The notes below the pieces were generated by a model that saw only the letters and a list, made by a program, of their open reading frames with translations, did no database searches and was not told where the DNA came from. A program made the translations under genes and the position numbers. A DNA stretch of 64,000 nt, from the NCBI RefSeq assembly GCF_016464365.1, contig NZ_JADCUC010000009.1, forward strand, positions 46,376-110,375, in the 5' to 3' direction. The stretch is from Sandaracinobacteroides hominis (GTDB lineage Bacteria > Pseudomonadota > Alphaproteobacteria > Sphingomonadales > Sphingomonadaceae). The first letter of the stretch is position 1, and each line of letters opens with the position of its first letter. Of this stretch, positions 1 through 9,542 are shown in pieces.

Positions 1-148
1 TTACCACGGGCATGACGGGTTCAAGACCTTCAGCCATGCGAAGAGCATCTACAAGCAGCCGAAGATGGATCTGGCCGGGCTGGCCGGGTTCAAGCCGCCT
101 TACGGGGAGAAGACGCGGAAGGCTTTGGCGCGGGAACTGAAGGGCTGA
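1..148 (+). CDS. Aldehyde dehydrogenase, C-terminal fragment (coniferyl-aldehyde-dehydrogenase-like)
   Basis: The window opens inside a gene whose last 48 codons are readable (frame starts at base 2, TGA at 146-148). The peptide begins YHGHDGFKTFSHAKSIYKQ and ends with a PPYGEKTRKAL-type tail. That G-x-YHG-x-x-GF-x-x-FSH-x-K pattern is the usual C-terminal signature of the coniferyl aldehyde dehydrogenase branch of NAD(P)-dependent aldehyde dehydrogenases. The catalytic Cys and Glu lie outside the window, so the substrate cannot be judged. Confidence 0.7.
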   Translation, partial: YHGHDGFKTFSHAKSIYKQPKMDLAGLAGFKPPYGEKTRKALARELKG

Positions 149-338
149 GGGCGGTTGCGCCGCTTCCGAATCCGTTAATTTCCGTTCAACTTTTCGCACT
201 TTTCGCATTGGCAATGCGTGCGTGGGCGGGTGCGCGCGTAGCTTGTGACTGGTGTGTAGGACAGAGAAAAGTGCGGGTTGGTTTGCCGCCTGCATCGGGG
301 TGGTTGTGGCATGGATTGGGGTTTGTAGGACAGGTTGA

Positions 339-782
339 ATGATCGTGCTGCTTGCCATGCTCCTTATGACTGAGTCCGAGCCTCCTTCGCTTGGGCAACT
401 CACAGCGGAGGATAGAGCGGTAGTGCAGGCAGGAGAGGAGGCCAGCGCTTGGCTCGCCGCCACATATCCGGATTGTGAGAATCCCAAGGCCGATGACTTC
501 AGACCCTATACATTGTGCTTGGCGGAGACAGACTTTGATCGAGCGGAGGCAGACATGCAGCGCGTGTGGGCGCTGACGCTTGCACGGGTGAGGGCAGCCA
601 AAGGCTTGAGCGGCGAACGAAAGGTCAAATCAGAGCAGAGAAAGTGGCTGATACAGCGTGATCGGCAATGTGGGGCCGCTGCTGCTGAAACGCCGGTCAC
701 GCAGTTCTCCCGGAACGATTTGAGTTGCAAGGCCCGTCTGAACGCTGATCGTATAATGTATCCCGACGTGATTGCTCGCTAG
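339..782 (+). CDS. LprI-like (DUF1311) protein
   Basis: 147 residues. Residues about 50-130 follow the DUF1311/LprI pattern: a cysteine-containing start, an amphipathic region like DRAEADMQRVWALTLARV, then SEQRKWLIQRDRQC and a late cysteine (LSCKARL). In other bacteria LprI proteins are periplasmic or lipoprotein lysozyme inhibitors, but many DUF1311 members have no tested function. The N-terminus (MIVLLAMLLM) is hydrophobic but short for a signal peptide. An AGGACAGG stretch just upstream supports this ATG. It converges on a second DUF1311 gene at 816-1226 on the other strand. Confidence 0.65.
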   Translation: MIVLLAMLLMTESEPPSLGQLTAEDRAVVQAGEEASAWLAATYPDCENPKADDFRPYTLCLAETDFDRAEADMQRVWALTLARVRAAKGLSGERKVKSEQRKWLIQRDRQCGAAAAETPVTQFSRNDLSCKARLNADRIMYPDVIAR

Positions 783-791
783 ACCTTGGGC

Positions 792-817
792 CGGGAAGCG
801 TTCCTTCCGTTTTTTTT
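792..817 (+). terminator. Possible terminator between convergent LprI-like genes
   Basis: A short imperfect hairpin (CGGGAA...TTCCTTCCG) is followed by eight T residues at 810-817. The T run overlaps the stop codon of the convergent minus-strand gene. The stem is weak, so this is tentative. Confidence 0.35.
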
Positions 818-1226
818 ACCGAGACTGTTTCTCAATCGGCCAACGCTGCAGATCGTGCAGCAGATAGGCGGTTCTGGCGCGATTTGCTCCAGCTATGCAG
901 GCAATTATCGAAGAGTCTGACCCCGTACTTCCCGGGTTTCCTCCCGCGTCATAGGCACACTGGCTATCCCGGCTGGCAATCCAGGCCGATTGCGCTTTCT
1001 CCAGCAAGAGAAGGTACTCACCGGACACCCTCGACCTGAGTTTCGAATAGGCCGCACGCATTGAGCGCTCCGCATTCTCGCTGTCGTACATGCAAGTCGC
1101 GTATTCGACCGGAGAGGAAATGGTTGGATGCATGCGCTGGCACTCACCTTCGGTCTTCTCTTGAGCGATTGCCCCCGAGCCCAAAAGAGCTGCTGCCAAA
1201 GTGAACGTGGCGAAAACTGCTTTCAT
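816..1226 (-). CDS. Secreted LprI-like (DUF1311) protein
   Basis: 136 residues with a clear Sec signal peptide (MKAVFATFTLAAALLGSGAIAQ, cleavage predicted near AIA-Q), so it should act in the periplasm. The mature part has the DUF1311 arrangement: CQRM near the start, YATCMYDSENAERSMRAAY, then LEKAQSAWIASRDSQC and a final cysteine (IIACIAG). Four cysteines could form two disulfides. It faces the other DUF1311 gene at 339-782. A lysozyme-inhibitor role is the family idea only. Confidence 0.68.
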   Translation of the reverse strand: MKAVFATFTLAAALLGSGAIAQEKTEGECQRMHPTISSPVEYATCMYDSENAERSMRAAYSKLRSRVSGEYLLLLEKAQSAWIASRDSQCAYDAGGNPGSTGSDSSIIACIAGANRARTAYLLHDLQRWPIEKQSR

Positions 1227-1387
1227 TTAGAAAGCGTATTTCAAACTGATTTTTGTAACAACAGGTGCCTTCCGATCGACGATTGGCGTTCTCAGTGGTC
1301 GGTTTTGCGCTTGCGGATCGCTTGCCCTGTGGATCCCAGCGTTGGCTCCGCCAGTCCTTCGGACCGCTGGGATGACGGATATGTGTT
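1227..1387. other. Intergenic spacer with a palindrome-rich remnant
   Basis: No gene is supported. It contains a CCCAGC...GCTGGG inverted repeat (about 1335-1373), related to the GTCCCAGC/GCTGGGAC palindromes at 20405 and 26955, and leads into the hairpin element at 1388-1445. Confidence 0.5.
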
Positions 1388-1445
1388 GAGGGTGCAGGGA
1401 AATCATTTCCCTGCCGGGTCCGGGCAGCGCCCGGCTGCCGGAGGC
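1388..1445 (-). repeat. 3'-end double-hairpin repeat (copy 1)
   Basis: Read on the minus strand, just after the original stop of the phospholipase D-like gene: GCCTCCGG, stem CCGGGC-gct-GCCCGG, linker ACCCGG, stem CAGGGAAAT-g-ATTTCCCTG, tail CACCCTC. The same architecture recurs at 18475, 20241, 20438 and 27004, always sense to the gene that ends beside it. It may act in termination or 3'-end protection. Confidence 0.7.
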
Positions 1446-1449
1446 TCGG

Positions 1450-3180
1450 CTACACCAGCTCATCAGGCACGAACCATGCTGGCCGTCCAAACCGGCGGAC
1501 GCGGGCGTAGCGGTAGGGTAGGATGAAGCCTTGGCGCTCTTCTGGCGGTTTCAGGACGTTGCTGTCTGCGGTTTCGCGCCATAGCGGCAGGCTGTTGCTG
1601 GTGTTGGGGAGTTGATCCGGGGCGAGGTCCAGGAGTTGGCCCCAGAGGCGTTTGCGGAAGGTGGCTATGCCTTCGGGGTCTTACCAGAGGAGGCCGAATT
1701 CGCTGTCCCAGCCGAAGCTGCGGCCGTTTATGTTGGCGCTGGAGACGAGGGCGTGTTCGTCGTCGGCTATCAGCAGCTTGGAGTGGACGTAGATCATGCC
1801 GGCGCCGAAGACGGCTCCCCGGTCTGCCACCAGCTGTTTTTCCTCTTCGGTGAGGGGCGATTTGCGGCCCAGGGCGAAGAGGCCGACGCGGGGGCCGAGT
1901 TTGCGGCGGAGTTTGCCGAGCGCGCGGGCCTGCAGCCATTCGCCGTGGCGGTGGGCGGGATTGTTGCCATGGCCTTCGAAGGCGACTTCATCCGGGGCCT
2001 GCGGCAGGACGATGATGACCTGCAGGCCGGGGTTGCGGCGGGCGGCTTCGACGATCCAGCCGGCGGCGCGGCGGGAGCGGAAGAACTGCGCCTCTATGTA
2101 GAGCAGGCGGCGGGCGGAGAAGATGAGCTGGCGGTGGGCGGCCATCAGTTCGCGGATATGGCGGGCGGGGCCGAGCGCGAAGGGCTTGCGCGAGCGGCGG
2201 GAGCGGGTGCGGAGCAGCTGGCCGGTGGCGGTGCTGCCGGGGATGGCGGGTGGCAGCGGCGTTGCATCCGCAATCTCGTCGAGCGGGTCGATGACGAGCT
2301 TGCGGTCCTGGCCGATGAGCCAGTGGCTGGTGATTTCGCGGAAGCGGGGAAGTTCGAAGTTCCAGAGGCGGCGGAAATGTTCCTGTGCGTCGCCTGCGGC
2401 CGGGCCCTCCAGTTTCACGCTGACATCGTGCCAGGTTTCCGGCGCCGGCTGGGCGTAGCGGCGGGTTTCCCAGCGGCGTTCGTCGACGTCGAGGCCGCCG
2501 ACGATGGCGACCTTGCCGTCGATCACCGCGAACTTGTGGTGGTGGGTGGCGGGCCACAGGCGCGGCGGTGGGCCTCGACGGAAACGGGGGGTGCCGCCGT
2601 CTGATTTGACGTAGCGCCAGAGGCCGGGGCGAACGGCCAGCAGTTCCTCGATGTCGCCGCCGGTTTCGGCGAATTCGCGGACGATCTTGCGCAGGAGGAA
2701 GCCCATCGGCAGGCGCAGCGCCTGGCGGACAGCCCAGCCGACTTCGCCTTCGTGCTGGCTTACGATGATCTCGAACAGTTCGCGCTGGGGCTCGGCCATG
2801 TCTTCCAGCAGGTCCTTCAGGGCGCGGAAGCTGGACCAGCTGCTGGCGTGCAGGGCGTGGGCGACGGTGGGTTCGAAATCGGTGAGCAGGATGCGCACCT
2901 GCACGCCGGCCTTTACGCGGGATTTGAGGAGCGAGGCCCAATCGGGGAGGCCGGCCTCCTTCGCTTCGGGCGAGCGGGTGCGGGTGGCCGGATCGAAGAT
3001 GCGGAAGGCCATGTAGATGCTGGTTTCAGCGCCCAGCACCAGGCGTTCGAGTTCCGGATACATCTCTGCTGCCAGGATCAGCGGGGTTACGCGGATGCCG
3101 GTGCGCGGGGGAAAGGGCTTGTCCTCCGGCGGGGAGTCGCGGCGGGGGCCGCGCTCCGGGGGGAGGAAGATGCCGGTCAT
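1450..3180 (-). pseudogene. Phospholipase D-like (HKD) protein with an in-frame stop
   Basis: Two HKD half-sites mark the phospholipase D superfamily: HHKFAVIDGK in the middle and VHSKLLIADD near the end, the latter followed by SSANINGRSFGWDSEFG. Translation stops at a TAA (1681-1683) straight after FGLLW, giving 499 residues from the ATG at 3180. The same frame then stays open for 76 more codons (DPEGIATFRKRLWGQLLDL... to ...FVPDELV) to a TAG at 1450-1452, which reads as the normal C-terminus. A single nonsense change or a base-call error is the simplest reading. Both HKD motifs lie before the stop, so activity may survive. A GTG at 3231 is an alternative start that overlaps the upstream gene. 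Confidence 0.75.
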
Positions 3181-3202
3181 GCGGGGGGCGACCGGGGCGG
3201 CG

Positions 3203-3601
3203 TCAGGCGGCGGCGACGCGCAGGCGTACACCTATTGCCGGGCCGACGCCCTTGGCCCAATCGGGTTCGCCTTCGAGCACCATGTCGGCGCGCCAGCCTT
3301 CGCCGCCCAGAACCGGGCGTCCATCGATGTCGGCGGCGGCGGCCTCGATCAGGCGGACTTGCGCGAGGAGGCCCTCGGCTTCGCCCTTGAGCAGCAGGTG
3401 GATGATCCACGACAGCGAGGTCTGCTGGTCTGCGAGGTGGCGTCCGGTGGATTTCACGACGTCGGGCACCGGCGCGATGGAGTGAACGAGAAGGGTGAGG
3501 CGGGGCTGTTCCTCTGGCGAGGACGCGCCGAGGGCGACCGGGTGGTGCAGCGCTTCGGTGAGGCGGGCGGCAAGCTGGGTAAGCGCTGCGACGGCAATCA
3601 T
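3203..3601 (-). CDS. Small protein of unknown function between ligase and PLD genes
   Basis: 132 residues, starting MIAVAALTQLAARLTEAL. Its ATG overlaps the stop of the acyl-CoA ligase (ATGA), so the two are probably translationally coupled. It is soluble, with no signal peptide or membrane segment, and alternates hydrophobic stretches (LTLLVHSIAPV, LSWIIHLLL) in an alpha/beta-looking pattern. I do not recognise the family. A weak resemblance to the Pvc16/DUF4255 N-terminal fold is a guess only. Confidence 0.6.
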   Translation of the reverse strand: MIAVAALTQLAARLTEALHHPVALGASSPEEQPRLTLLVHSIAPVPDVVKSTGRHLADQQTSLSWIIHLLLKGEAEGLLAQVRLIEAAAADIDGRPVLGGEGWRADMVLEGEPDWAKGVGPAIGVRLRVAAA

Positions 3602-5307
3602 GCGATCTCCTGTTTCAGGTCTTTCTTGAGGATCTTGCCGTTGGCGTTTCGGGGCAGCGGCTCGTCCCGGACGATTACCTGCACGGGCACCTTGAAGCGC
3701 GCAAGCCTCTGCGCGACGAAGGCGATGAGTTCGGGTTCGGAGACGGCCATTTCGGGCCGGGTGGAGACGAAGGCGACGGGTTCCTCGCCCAGAACCGGGT
3801 GCGGGCGGCCGACGAGGGCGGAATCCATGACGGCCGGGTGTTCGCAGAGTATGCCCTCCACCTCTACGCAATAGATGTTCTCGCCGCCGCGGATGAGCAT
3901 GTCCTTTGCACGGTCGACGATGGTGATGAAGCCTTCGGCATCGATGCGGGCGAGATCTCCTGTGCGGACCCAGCCTTCGGGGAAGGTTTCGGCGGTGGCT
4001 TCGGGCTTGTTCCAATAGCCCTTCACGATGTTGGGGCCGAAGCCGTAGAGCTCGCCGACTTCGTCGGGGCCGAGCACCCTGCCCTGGGCGTCGCGGATTT
4101 CGGCGTCGCAGACTGCTACCGGGGGACCGCAGCTGTCGGGGCGGTGGAGATAATCCTCGGCCATGTGATGGCTGAAGGTGGCGCTGGTTTCCGTCATCCC
4201 CCAGCCGTTGCCGGGGGCGGAACCCTGCGCGCCGATCTGGCGGACGAGTTCGGGGGCGGATGGAGCGCCGCCGTAGGAGATGCTTTCGAGGGTGGTGAGA
4301 TCATATTTGTCGCGGTCGGGGTGGGTGAGGATCTGCCAGGCGATGGTGGGGACTCCGCCGGCACCGGTGATCTTCTCGCGCTCGATGAGGGCAAGGGCTT
4401 CGCCGGCGTCGAACTTGCGCTGCAGGACGAGTTTGGCACCGGTGACGAGGCTGGGATTCAGGATCGCGTGGCTGCCTGTCGCGTGAAATAAGGGGACGGA
4501 GAGAAGCGTGGCTTTCTGCGGGCCGGCTGGGTCTGGTGAAGGGGGTACTTCGCCGCGGCGGAGGTAGCTGCGCGCGCCTGAGAAACCTGAAGACAGGATG
4601 TTGGAGCAGATGTTGCGGTGGGTGCCGAGCGCGCCCTTGGGCTTTCCGGTGGTGCCGCTGGTGTAGAAGATGGTGGCGTCGTCCTCGGGGGTGAGGAACG
4701 GGGCGGGGGTGGGTTCGTCGGGGAGGCTGGCCCAGCTTTCCGGGGGGCCTATCCGCGATTCGAGGGTTGTTGGCCCCTCTCCGCGGGTTACCAGCACGTG
4801 CTTCAGGTCCGGGAGTTCCGGCATGTGCGGGGCTATGCGCTGCCAGCGCTCGCCGTCGGTCACCAGCAGCTTTGCGCCGGAATCGGCGAGGCCATATTCG
4901 AGTTCGGCGCCGGTCCACCAGGCGTTGAGCGGGGTGACGATGGCGCCGATCAGATGGCCGGCATAGAAGGCGACCGGCCATTCGGGGATGTTGCGCATGG
5001 CGATGGCGACGCGGTCACCCTGCCCCACGCCGAGCGTGCGGAAATGGGCGGCGAGGGCGATGGTGGCGCGGCTGAAGGCCTCGAAGCTGACGCGCTGGTC
5101 TTCGTGCCCGTTGTAGTAGACGAGGAAGATGCGTTCGCCGTGCAGGCGGCCTGCGGCGAAGCAGTGCTGCAGGGTGGGCGGGGCGTTCTTCCAGGTGCGG
5201 GTGGGGCGGCCGCGGATTTCCACGGTTTCCATCTCGAAGGGTGCGCCGGGCGCAGTGAGCAGGGCGCTTGCCTGGGCGATTGTCATCGCCGGCCAGTTGT
5301 TTGTCAT
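3598..5307 (-). CDS. AMP-forming acyl-CoA ligase
   Basis: 569 residues of the adenylate-forming superfamily. It activates a carboxylic acid with ATP and transfers it to CoA. Visible motifs are the P-loop YTSGTTGKPKGA, the NGWGMTET adenine-binding core, the GWVRTGDLARID hinge and the C-terminal catalytic lysine in NANGKILKKDL. The start is set at 5307 because GGGAGGACA lies 6-7 nt upstream of that ATG; a start at 5328 would swallow this site. It heads a minus-strand operon with the 132-residue protein and the phospholipase D-like gene. The substrate cannot be inferred; the family covers fatty, aryl and bile acids. Confidence 0.88.
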   Translation of the reverse strand: MTNNWPAMTIAQASALLTAPGAPFEMETVEIRGRPTRTWKNAPPTLQHCFAAGRLHGERIFLVYYNGHEDQRVSFEAFSRATIALAAHFRTLGVGQGDRVAIAMRNIPEWPVAFYAGHLIGAIVTPLNAWWTGAELEYGLADSGAKLLVTDGERWQRIAPHMPELPDLKHVLVTRGEGPTTLESRIGPPESWASLPDEPTPAPFLTPEDDATIFYTSGTTGKPKGALGTHRNICSNILSSGFSGARSYLRRGEVPPSPDPAGPQKATLLSVPLFHATGSHAILNPSLVTGAKLVLQRKFDAGEALALIEREKITGAGGVPTIAWQILTHPDRDKYDLTTLESISYGGAPSAPELVRQIGAQGSAPGNGWGMTETSATFSHHMAEDYLHRPDSCGPPVAVCDAEIRDAQGRVLGPDEVGELYGFGPNIVKGYWNKPEATAETFPEGWVRTGDLARIDAEGFITIVDRAKDMLIRGGENIYCVEVEGILCEHPAVMDSALVGRPHPVLGEEPVAFVSTRPEMAVSEPELIAFVAQRLARFKVPVQVIVRDEPLPRNANGKILKKDLKQEIA

Positions 5308-5358
5308 GCGTGTCCTCCCGGCCGGCATACTGCCGTGGGCGGAGGCGAAGCCGCAACC

Positions 5359-8300
5359 CTATCCAAAACTGCGTCGGAAGCCGCCGATCATGTTGAGGAC
5401 TGCCGGACCTGCCGCGAGCAGCAGGGGGACGGTGGAGACGAAGCTGTTGGCGCCCTCGATCATCAGCAGCACGAAGAAGGCGATGAGGAGCGGCAGGACG
5501 AGGGTGAGCGGCGCCTTCAGCCGGGTCCAGAGGCCATCCGGCTGGCTTTCCTGCCACATCTTCAGGCGCTTGGGCTCTTCCACGTGGCGGACGAACTGGG
5601 CGAAGCTGCGGTTCATGATGCGCGGCACCGGATCGAGGACGACGATGCCGCGGCGGACGAGCGAGCGAAGGGCATAGGCCTCGGCGATGTTGACGAGCTG
5701 GCCGTGGGCGAAGCGGTAGATGAGGATCTGCTCGGCGCGGCTCGAGACCGACCAGAGATAGTGATAGTGCTCGATCAGCTGCGAGGCGAGGAAGTCGACG
5801 ATCGCAGCCTCTGTCTGCAGATCGAGATTCTTCGTTTTCGCCCAGCTGACGATTTCGGCTGCCTGCAAGCCGATCGTGGTGTCGGGAATGATCGCCTGCA
5901 CGACATGATCGGGGAGGTAGGCGAGCTCGTCGACGACGAGGCGGACGGCGGCGGTTTCCTTTTCCAGCTCCAGCCCGTCGGTGGGGCGCGGCGCGGCGCG
6001 ATAGACATAGTTGGTGAACTGCTCGAGGATGCGGCTCCAGCGGATGTCCTCCGCGCTCTGCCAGCGGCTGCGCAGGGAATCTGCGTCGCTGGTTTCGCGG
6101 TGTTCGGACGATTGCAGGAAACGGTCGAGCGGGCTGAGATCGGCGAGCAGGCCGATGCGGCTGGCGCTGTCGTCTGGCTGCTTTCGCTGTTCGACGAGCA
6201 GCCGCTCTATCAGCGAGAGCGCCGTCTGTCGGCGGGCGCTGTCGCGGAAGAGCAGCTCGAAATCATAGAGCAGCAGCAGCGCCGGTGGCTTGGCGGCGGC
6301 CGGGAGCTTTACCTTGGCGGCGGCATCCGCCGATGCGGTGGCTTCGTAGAGATCATAGGCGTTGTCGGGGCCGGCGGCGGTTATCAGCGACTGGCGCACC
6401 CAGGAGGGCGCGCCGATGGCCATGAAGCAGGGGCGCACCGTTTCCATCTTCACGCGGCGCAGGAGGCCTCCTGTCTCCTCGAGGAAGCGGGGGTAATCGA
6501 CCGCCTCCAGCGCGATGCCGAAGCCGAACAGCGAGCGGCCGACCGTGTGCACCGAGAGAAGGATGAGGCCGGCGAGGATGCCGGCAAAGAGCAGCAGGAA
6601 GACCATGGCCGGGGGATTGGGGTTGCCGCGCAGCTGGCCGCCAGCCGAAGCCCAGGCGACGCTGCCGTCGTCGTTCATGGCCAGCCGGCGCGCCTCTGCC
6701 GTGAGCGAGAAGGGAAGAGGAGGGTTGGCCTTCACTTCCGGCTGCGGGGCGGCCGGTATCGGCTTGTCGCGCCAGGCGGTGCGGAAGACGCGGGTGATGC
6801 TGGCCTGTTCGGCCGCGGCGCGCTGGTGGGCATTCTGGTCTGCGCGGGTCTGCGCAGCGGCGCCAAGGCTGCGGAAATGGCCGCGGGCGTCGGTTGCGAG
6901 CGCCAGCATCGGCGCGGCTGCCAGCAGCAGCAACAGCGTGAGCATCAGGTTGCGGAAGCGGCGTTCGGTGACTTCGCTGAGCGGCGCCGTGACCGGACTG
7001 ACCGGCTTGTGCAGGTCATAGAGCAGCCAGATGCTGGCGGCGGCCGCGAGGAGAAGCGCAAGCTGGCCGAAGCCGATGAGGGCCAGCAGTAGGGCGAGGC
7101 CGCCGGCCGCCGCGCCGCCGATGGAAAGCCGGCGGTAGCTGTCGCGACGGGCTTCGTCTGGCCACAGCCAGGCGAGATTGCCGATGCCGATCCGGCGGCG
7201 CGCGGCATAGAGGCAGGCGATGGCGATGCCGCCGAGGAAGGCGAGGCCGAGCCAGATGATGGTGGCGTTGAGCGCGGCGCGGCCGGCTGCCCGGTCTGCC
7301 AGATCCTGGTCTGCGGCGCTGATCACCGCCCAGCGGGTGCAGGGAACGCGGGCGGCGGCGAGGATGCTGTCGGCGCCTTCGTAGCTGCCGGCGATCGGGC
7401 GGGCGTGGATCACGCCGGCCTTGCAGTCGGCCCCGGTCGGTTCGGTGGCGGCGAGCATGGCGAGGGAGTCGCGGGCGGCATCGTCGAGGCCGCTTTCCAG
7501 ATACTCGACATGCGCCCTGCCCCGGCGCAAGTGGAAGATGACCGGCCAGTCCGGCTCGCCCAGATCGACGACGGCAAAGCTGCTGCCGGCCTCTGTCGCG
7601 GGGGAAATCATCGACGACATGACAAAGCTGAGCACCATCACCCGCGCTTCGCTTTCGGACTGGGCGGCGGCGGCACTGCAGAAATCGAGCCGGTCGGTCA
7701 CCGCCTCGCGCACCCGCTCGGGCGCGGTGGCGGGCAGTTTCTCGGTGCCGGCGGCGGCCTCGTAGGCGGCGACGCTGGCGGCGACCGTCGCCGGGCGAAC
7801 CGGCACGGCGACAACCGTCTTGGCGACGCCGTCGGGGCGGGAGCGGATCTGTTCGACGACGAAGCCGGAGGTGGGGCGGCAGGGGCCGGACATGGCGGTG
7901 GCGCCCAGGGCTGCGGAGCCGGGGTCTTCCTCGCCCACCAGCGCGCGGCGGAAATAGGCGCGGTCGGCGACATCGAAATCGGCACCGGGCTGGTCGCGGC
8001 GGGCGACGATCGGGGTATCGAGCGACTGGCGGCCGCGGCCGTCGAGGAAGAAGAAGGTGTTGGGCTGCGGCAGATCGGTGTTGCGGTCGGCGCTGCCGGT
8101 GATGATCCGGCCAGGGGTCGTGGCGCGGGCGGGATCGGGGCGCAGCAGCGCCAGTGTCGGGTTCATCGGCGCCTTCAGCTGTGCCGCGAGTTCCCCGTGC
8201 ATGGCGCCGGCAAGCCTATCCGCCTGCACCACCATCGCCTGTCGCGCCGCCGAGCGGGCGGAAATCACATCCCAGGCGAGGATCAGGGCGGCGGCGGCAA

Positions 8301-9420
8301 TGGCGGTTGCAAGGATCAGGCCGGCGAAGATGCCGGAGAGCTCCAGCCGGCGGATGCCATCGACCGGGCCGAGGAAGGCGAGCTTGATGACCGGGGTGAG
8401 CGCCAGCAGCATGGCCAGCGCCAGTGCGAAGGCCAGGGCTGCAGCGCCGGTGAAGTCGACGTCGAAGAGGCCTCCCCTGGCCGGCGCGATGCCGACGACG
8501 TAGAAATCGATGGTGCGGTCTGTCGCGGCGATGCTGACCGGGTAGAGATAGAGGCGATAGGGACGGCCGGCTATGCGGCTGTCCACGGGGACGAGGGCGT
8601 CGGGCGCGGATTGCTGGCCGAGCGCGCTGACGAGGTTGGCCGCCGAGCCTGTGGAATCGAGCTTGGCGGCGGCTTCGGCAATCTGCACGGTCTGGTCGCG
8701 GAGCCTTGGCAGTTCGTTGAGACTGCGGACGGGGATTTCCGGGCGACCGATCTGGGCGACCACTTTCAGCGGCGGCAGCTTGTCGTCGTCGGCGGTGACG
8801 GAGGCACCGTTGACGATCAGCACATGTTCGAAGCTGTCGGGCAGGCTGAGCACCGATTCCAGCGGAAGGTCGCGGATGGCATAGTAGATGGGTCCGCTGG
8901 TGCCGGCGGGCAGCACCTGCTGCTGCGCGACGACGCGGTTGTAATAGGGATCGGGGGTGGCGGGAGGCGCATCGAGCGCGACCCCGCGCACCGTCATCTT
9001 GCCATCGACGATATCGACGCAGCGGCTGGCGATGGAAGGCGTGCAGCCCTTTGCTTCCTTGTCGTCGTCCGCAGGGGGTTGCCCGGCCTGCGGCGGCGGG
9101 GCCGGGGCGGTGGTGGAATAGGTGATGGCGAAGCGGCCGATTTCGGGGTGATAGAGGCTGAGCCGGCCGCCGGAGCCGGCGTGGAAGAGGTTGGTCTTGG
9201 CGACCTGATGCGCGGTGTCGGGCCAGCTGCGGAAATTGGTGGCGACGATGGAGACCTCGCGGACGGCGCCCATGTCTCCGGAGCGGGTGCGGTTGCTGTC
9301 TGTCGCGTAGAGCCAGAAGGCTAGACCTGCCGCGATCAGCAGCACCATCAGGGTGATGAAGCGCAGCCATGCGGGCGTGCCCGCGACGGGAGTCGATGCT
9401 GCTTCGCCTGATTCCGCCAA
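5359..9420 (-). CDS. Large orphan multi-pass membrane protein with sensor-like region
   Basis: 1353 residues. A membrane segment at about 19-38 is followed by a long extracytoplasmic region (about 40-330), two TM helices (about 335-390), a second extracytoplasmic region with Cache-like wording (FFFLDGRGRQSLD, ADRAYFRRAL), then TM helices near 690-710, 740-790 and 810-830, another periplasmic loop and a TM helix near 905-925. The cytoplasmic C-terminal region (about 930-1300) contains PALLLLYDFELLF, which looks like a Walker B strand, but I see no P-loop. Two TM helices end the protein. No family is recognised. It is divergent from polA and 51 bp upstream of the acyl-CoA ligase start. Confidence 0.75.
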   Translation of the reverse strand: MAESGEAASTPVAGTPAWLRFITLMVLLIAAGLAFWLYATDSNRTRSGDMGAVREVSIVATNFRSWPDTAHQVAKTNLFHAGSGGRLSLYHPEIGRFAITYSTTAPAPPPQAGQPPADDDKEAKGCTPSIASRCVDIVDGKMTVRGVALDAPPATPDPYYNRVVAQQQVLPAGTSGPIYYAIRDLPLESVLSLPDSFEHVLIVNGASVTADDDKLPPLKVVAQIGRPEIPVRSLNELPRLRDQTVQIAEAAAKLDSTGSAANLVSALGQQSAPDALVPVDSRIAGRPYRLYLYPVSIAATDRTIDFYVVGIAPARGGLFDVDFTGAAALAFALALAMLLALTPVIKLAFLGPVDGIRRLELSGIFAGLILATAIAAAALILAWDVISARSAARQAMVVQADRLAGAMHGELAAQLKAPMNPTLALLRPDPARATTPGRIITGSADRNTDLPQPNTFFFLDGRGRQSLDTPIVARRDQPGADFDVADRAYFRRALVGEEDPGSAALGATAMSGPCRPTSGFVVEQIRSRPDGVAKTVVAVPVRPATVAASVAAYEAAAGTEKLPATAPERVREAVTDRLDFCSAAAAQSESEARVMVLSFVMSSMISPATEAGSSFAVVDLGEPDWPVIFHLRRGRAHVEYLESGLDDAARDSLAMLAATEPTGADCKAGVIHARPIAGSYEGADSILAAARVPCTRWAVISAADQDLADRAAGRAALNATIIWLGLAFLGGIAIACLYAARRRIGIGNLAWLWPDEARRDSYRRLSIGGAAAGGLALLLALIGFGQLALLLAAAASIWLLYDLHKPVSPVTAPLSEVTERRFRNLMLTLLLLLAAAPMLALATDARGHFRSLGAAAQTRADQNAHQRAAAEQASITRVFRTAWRDKPIPAAPQPEVKANPPLPFSLTAEARRLAMNDDGSVAWASAGGQLRGNPNPPAMVFLLLFAGILAGLILLSVHTVGRSLFGFGIALEAVDYPRFLEETGGLLRRVKMETVRPCFMAIGAPSWVRQSLITAAGPDNAYDLYEATASADAAAKVKLPAAAKPPALLLLYDFELLFRDSARRQTALSLIERLLVEQRKQPDDSASRIGLLADLSPLDRFLQSSEHRETSDADSLRSRWQSAEDIRWSRILEQFTNYVYRAAPRPTDGLELEKETAAVRLVVDELAYLPDHVVQAIIPDTTIGLQAAEIVSWAKTKNLDLQTEAAIVDFLASQLIEHYHYLWSVSSRAEQILIYRFAHGQLVNIAEAYALRSLVRRGIVVLDPVPRIMNRSFAQFVRHVEEPKRLKMWQESQPDGLWTRLKAPLTLVLPLLIAFFVLLMIEGANSFVSTVPLLLAAGPAVLNMIGGFRRSFG

Positions 9421-9542
9421 CGGCTTTCCCCCGGGCAGGCCCCCGCCCGCTGTTAGTGTTAACGAATTTCCGCCCGAACGCTGTTCAAGTCAAGCGAAGG
9501 CGGGGGCTGGGCGCTGGGCGGCGGCTGCGCTAGGGGTTCGAA

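Noticed and set aside
4618..9324. Long plus-strand frames (for example 4618-7092 and 7405-9324)
   Set aside because: They are antisense to the acyl-CoA ligase and the 1353-residue membrane protein, have Gly/Ala/Glu-rich composition typical of high-GC shadow frames, and show no family motifs.
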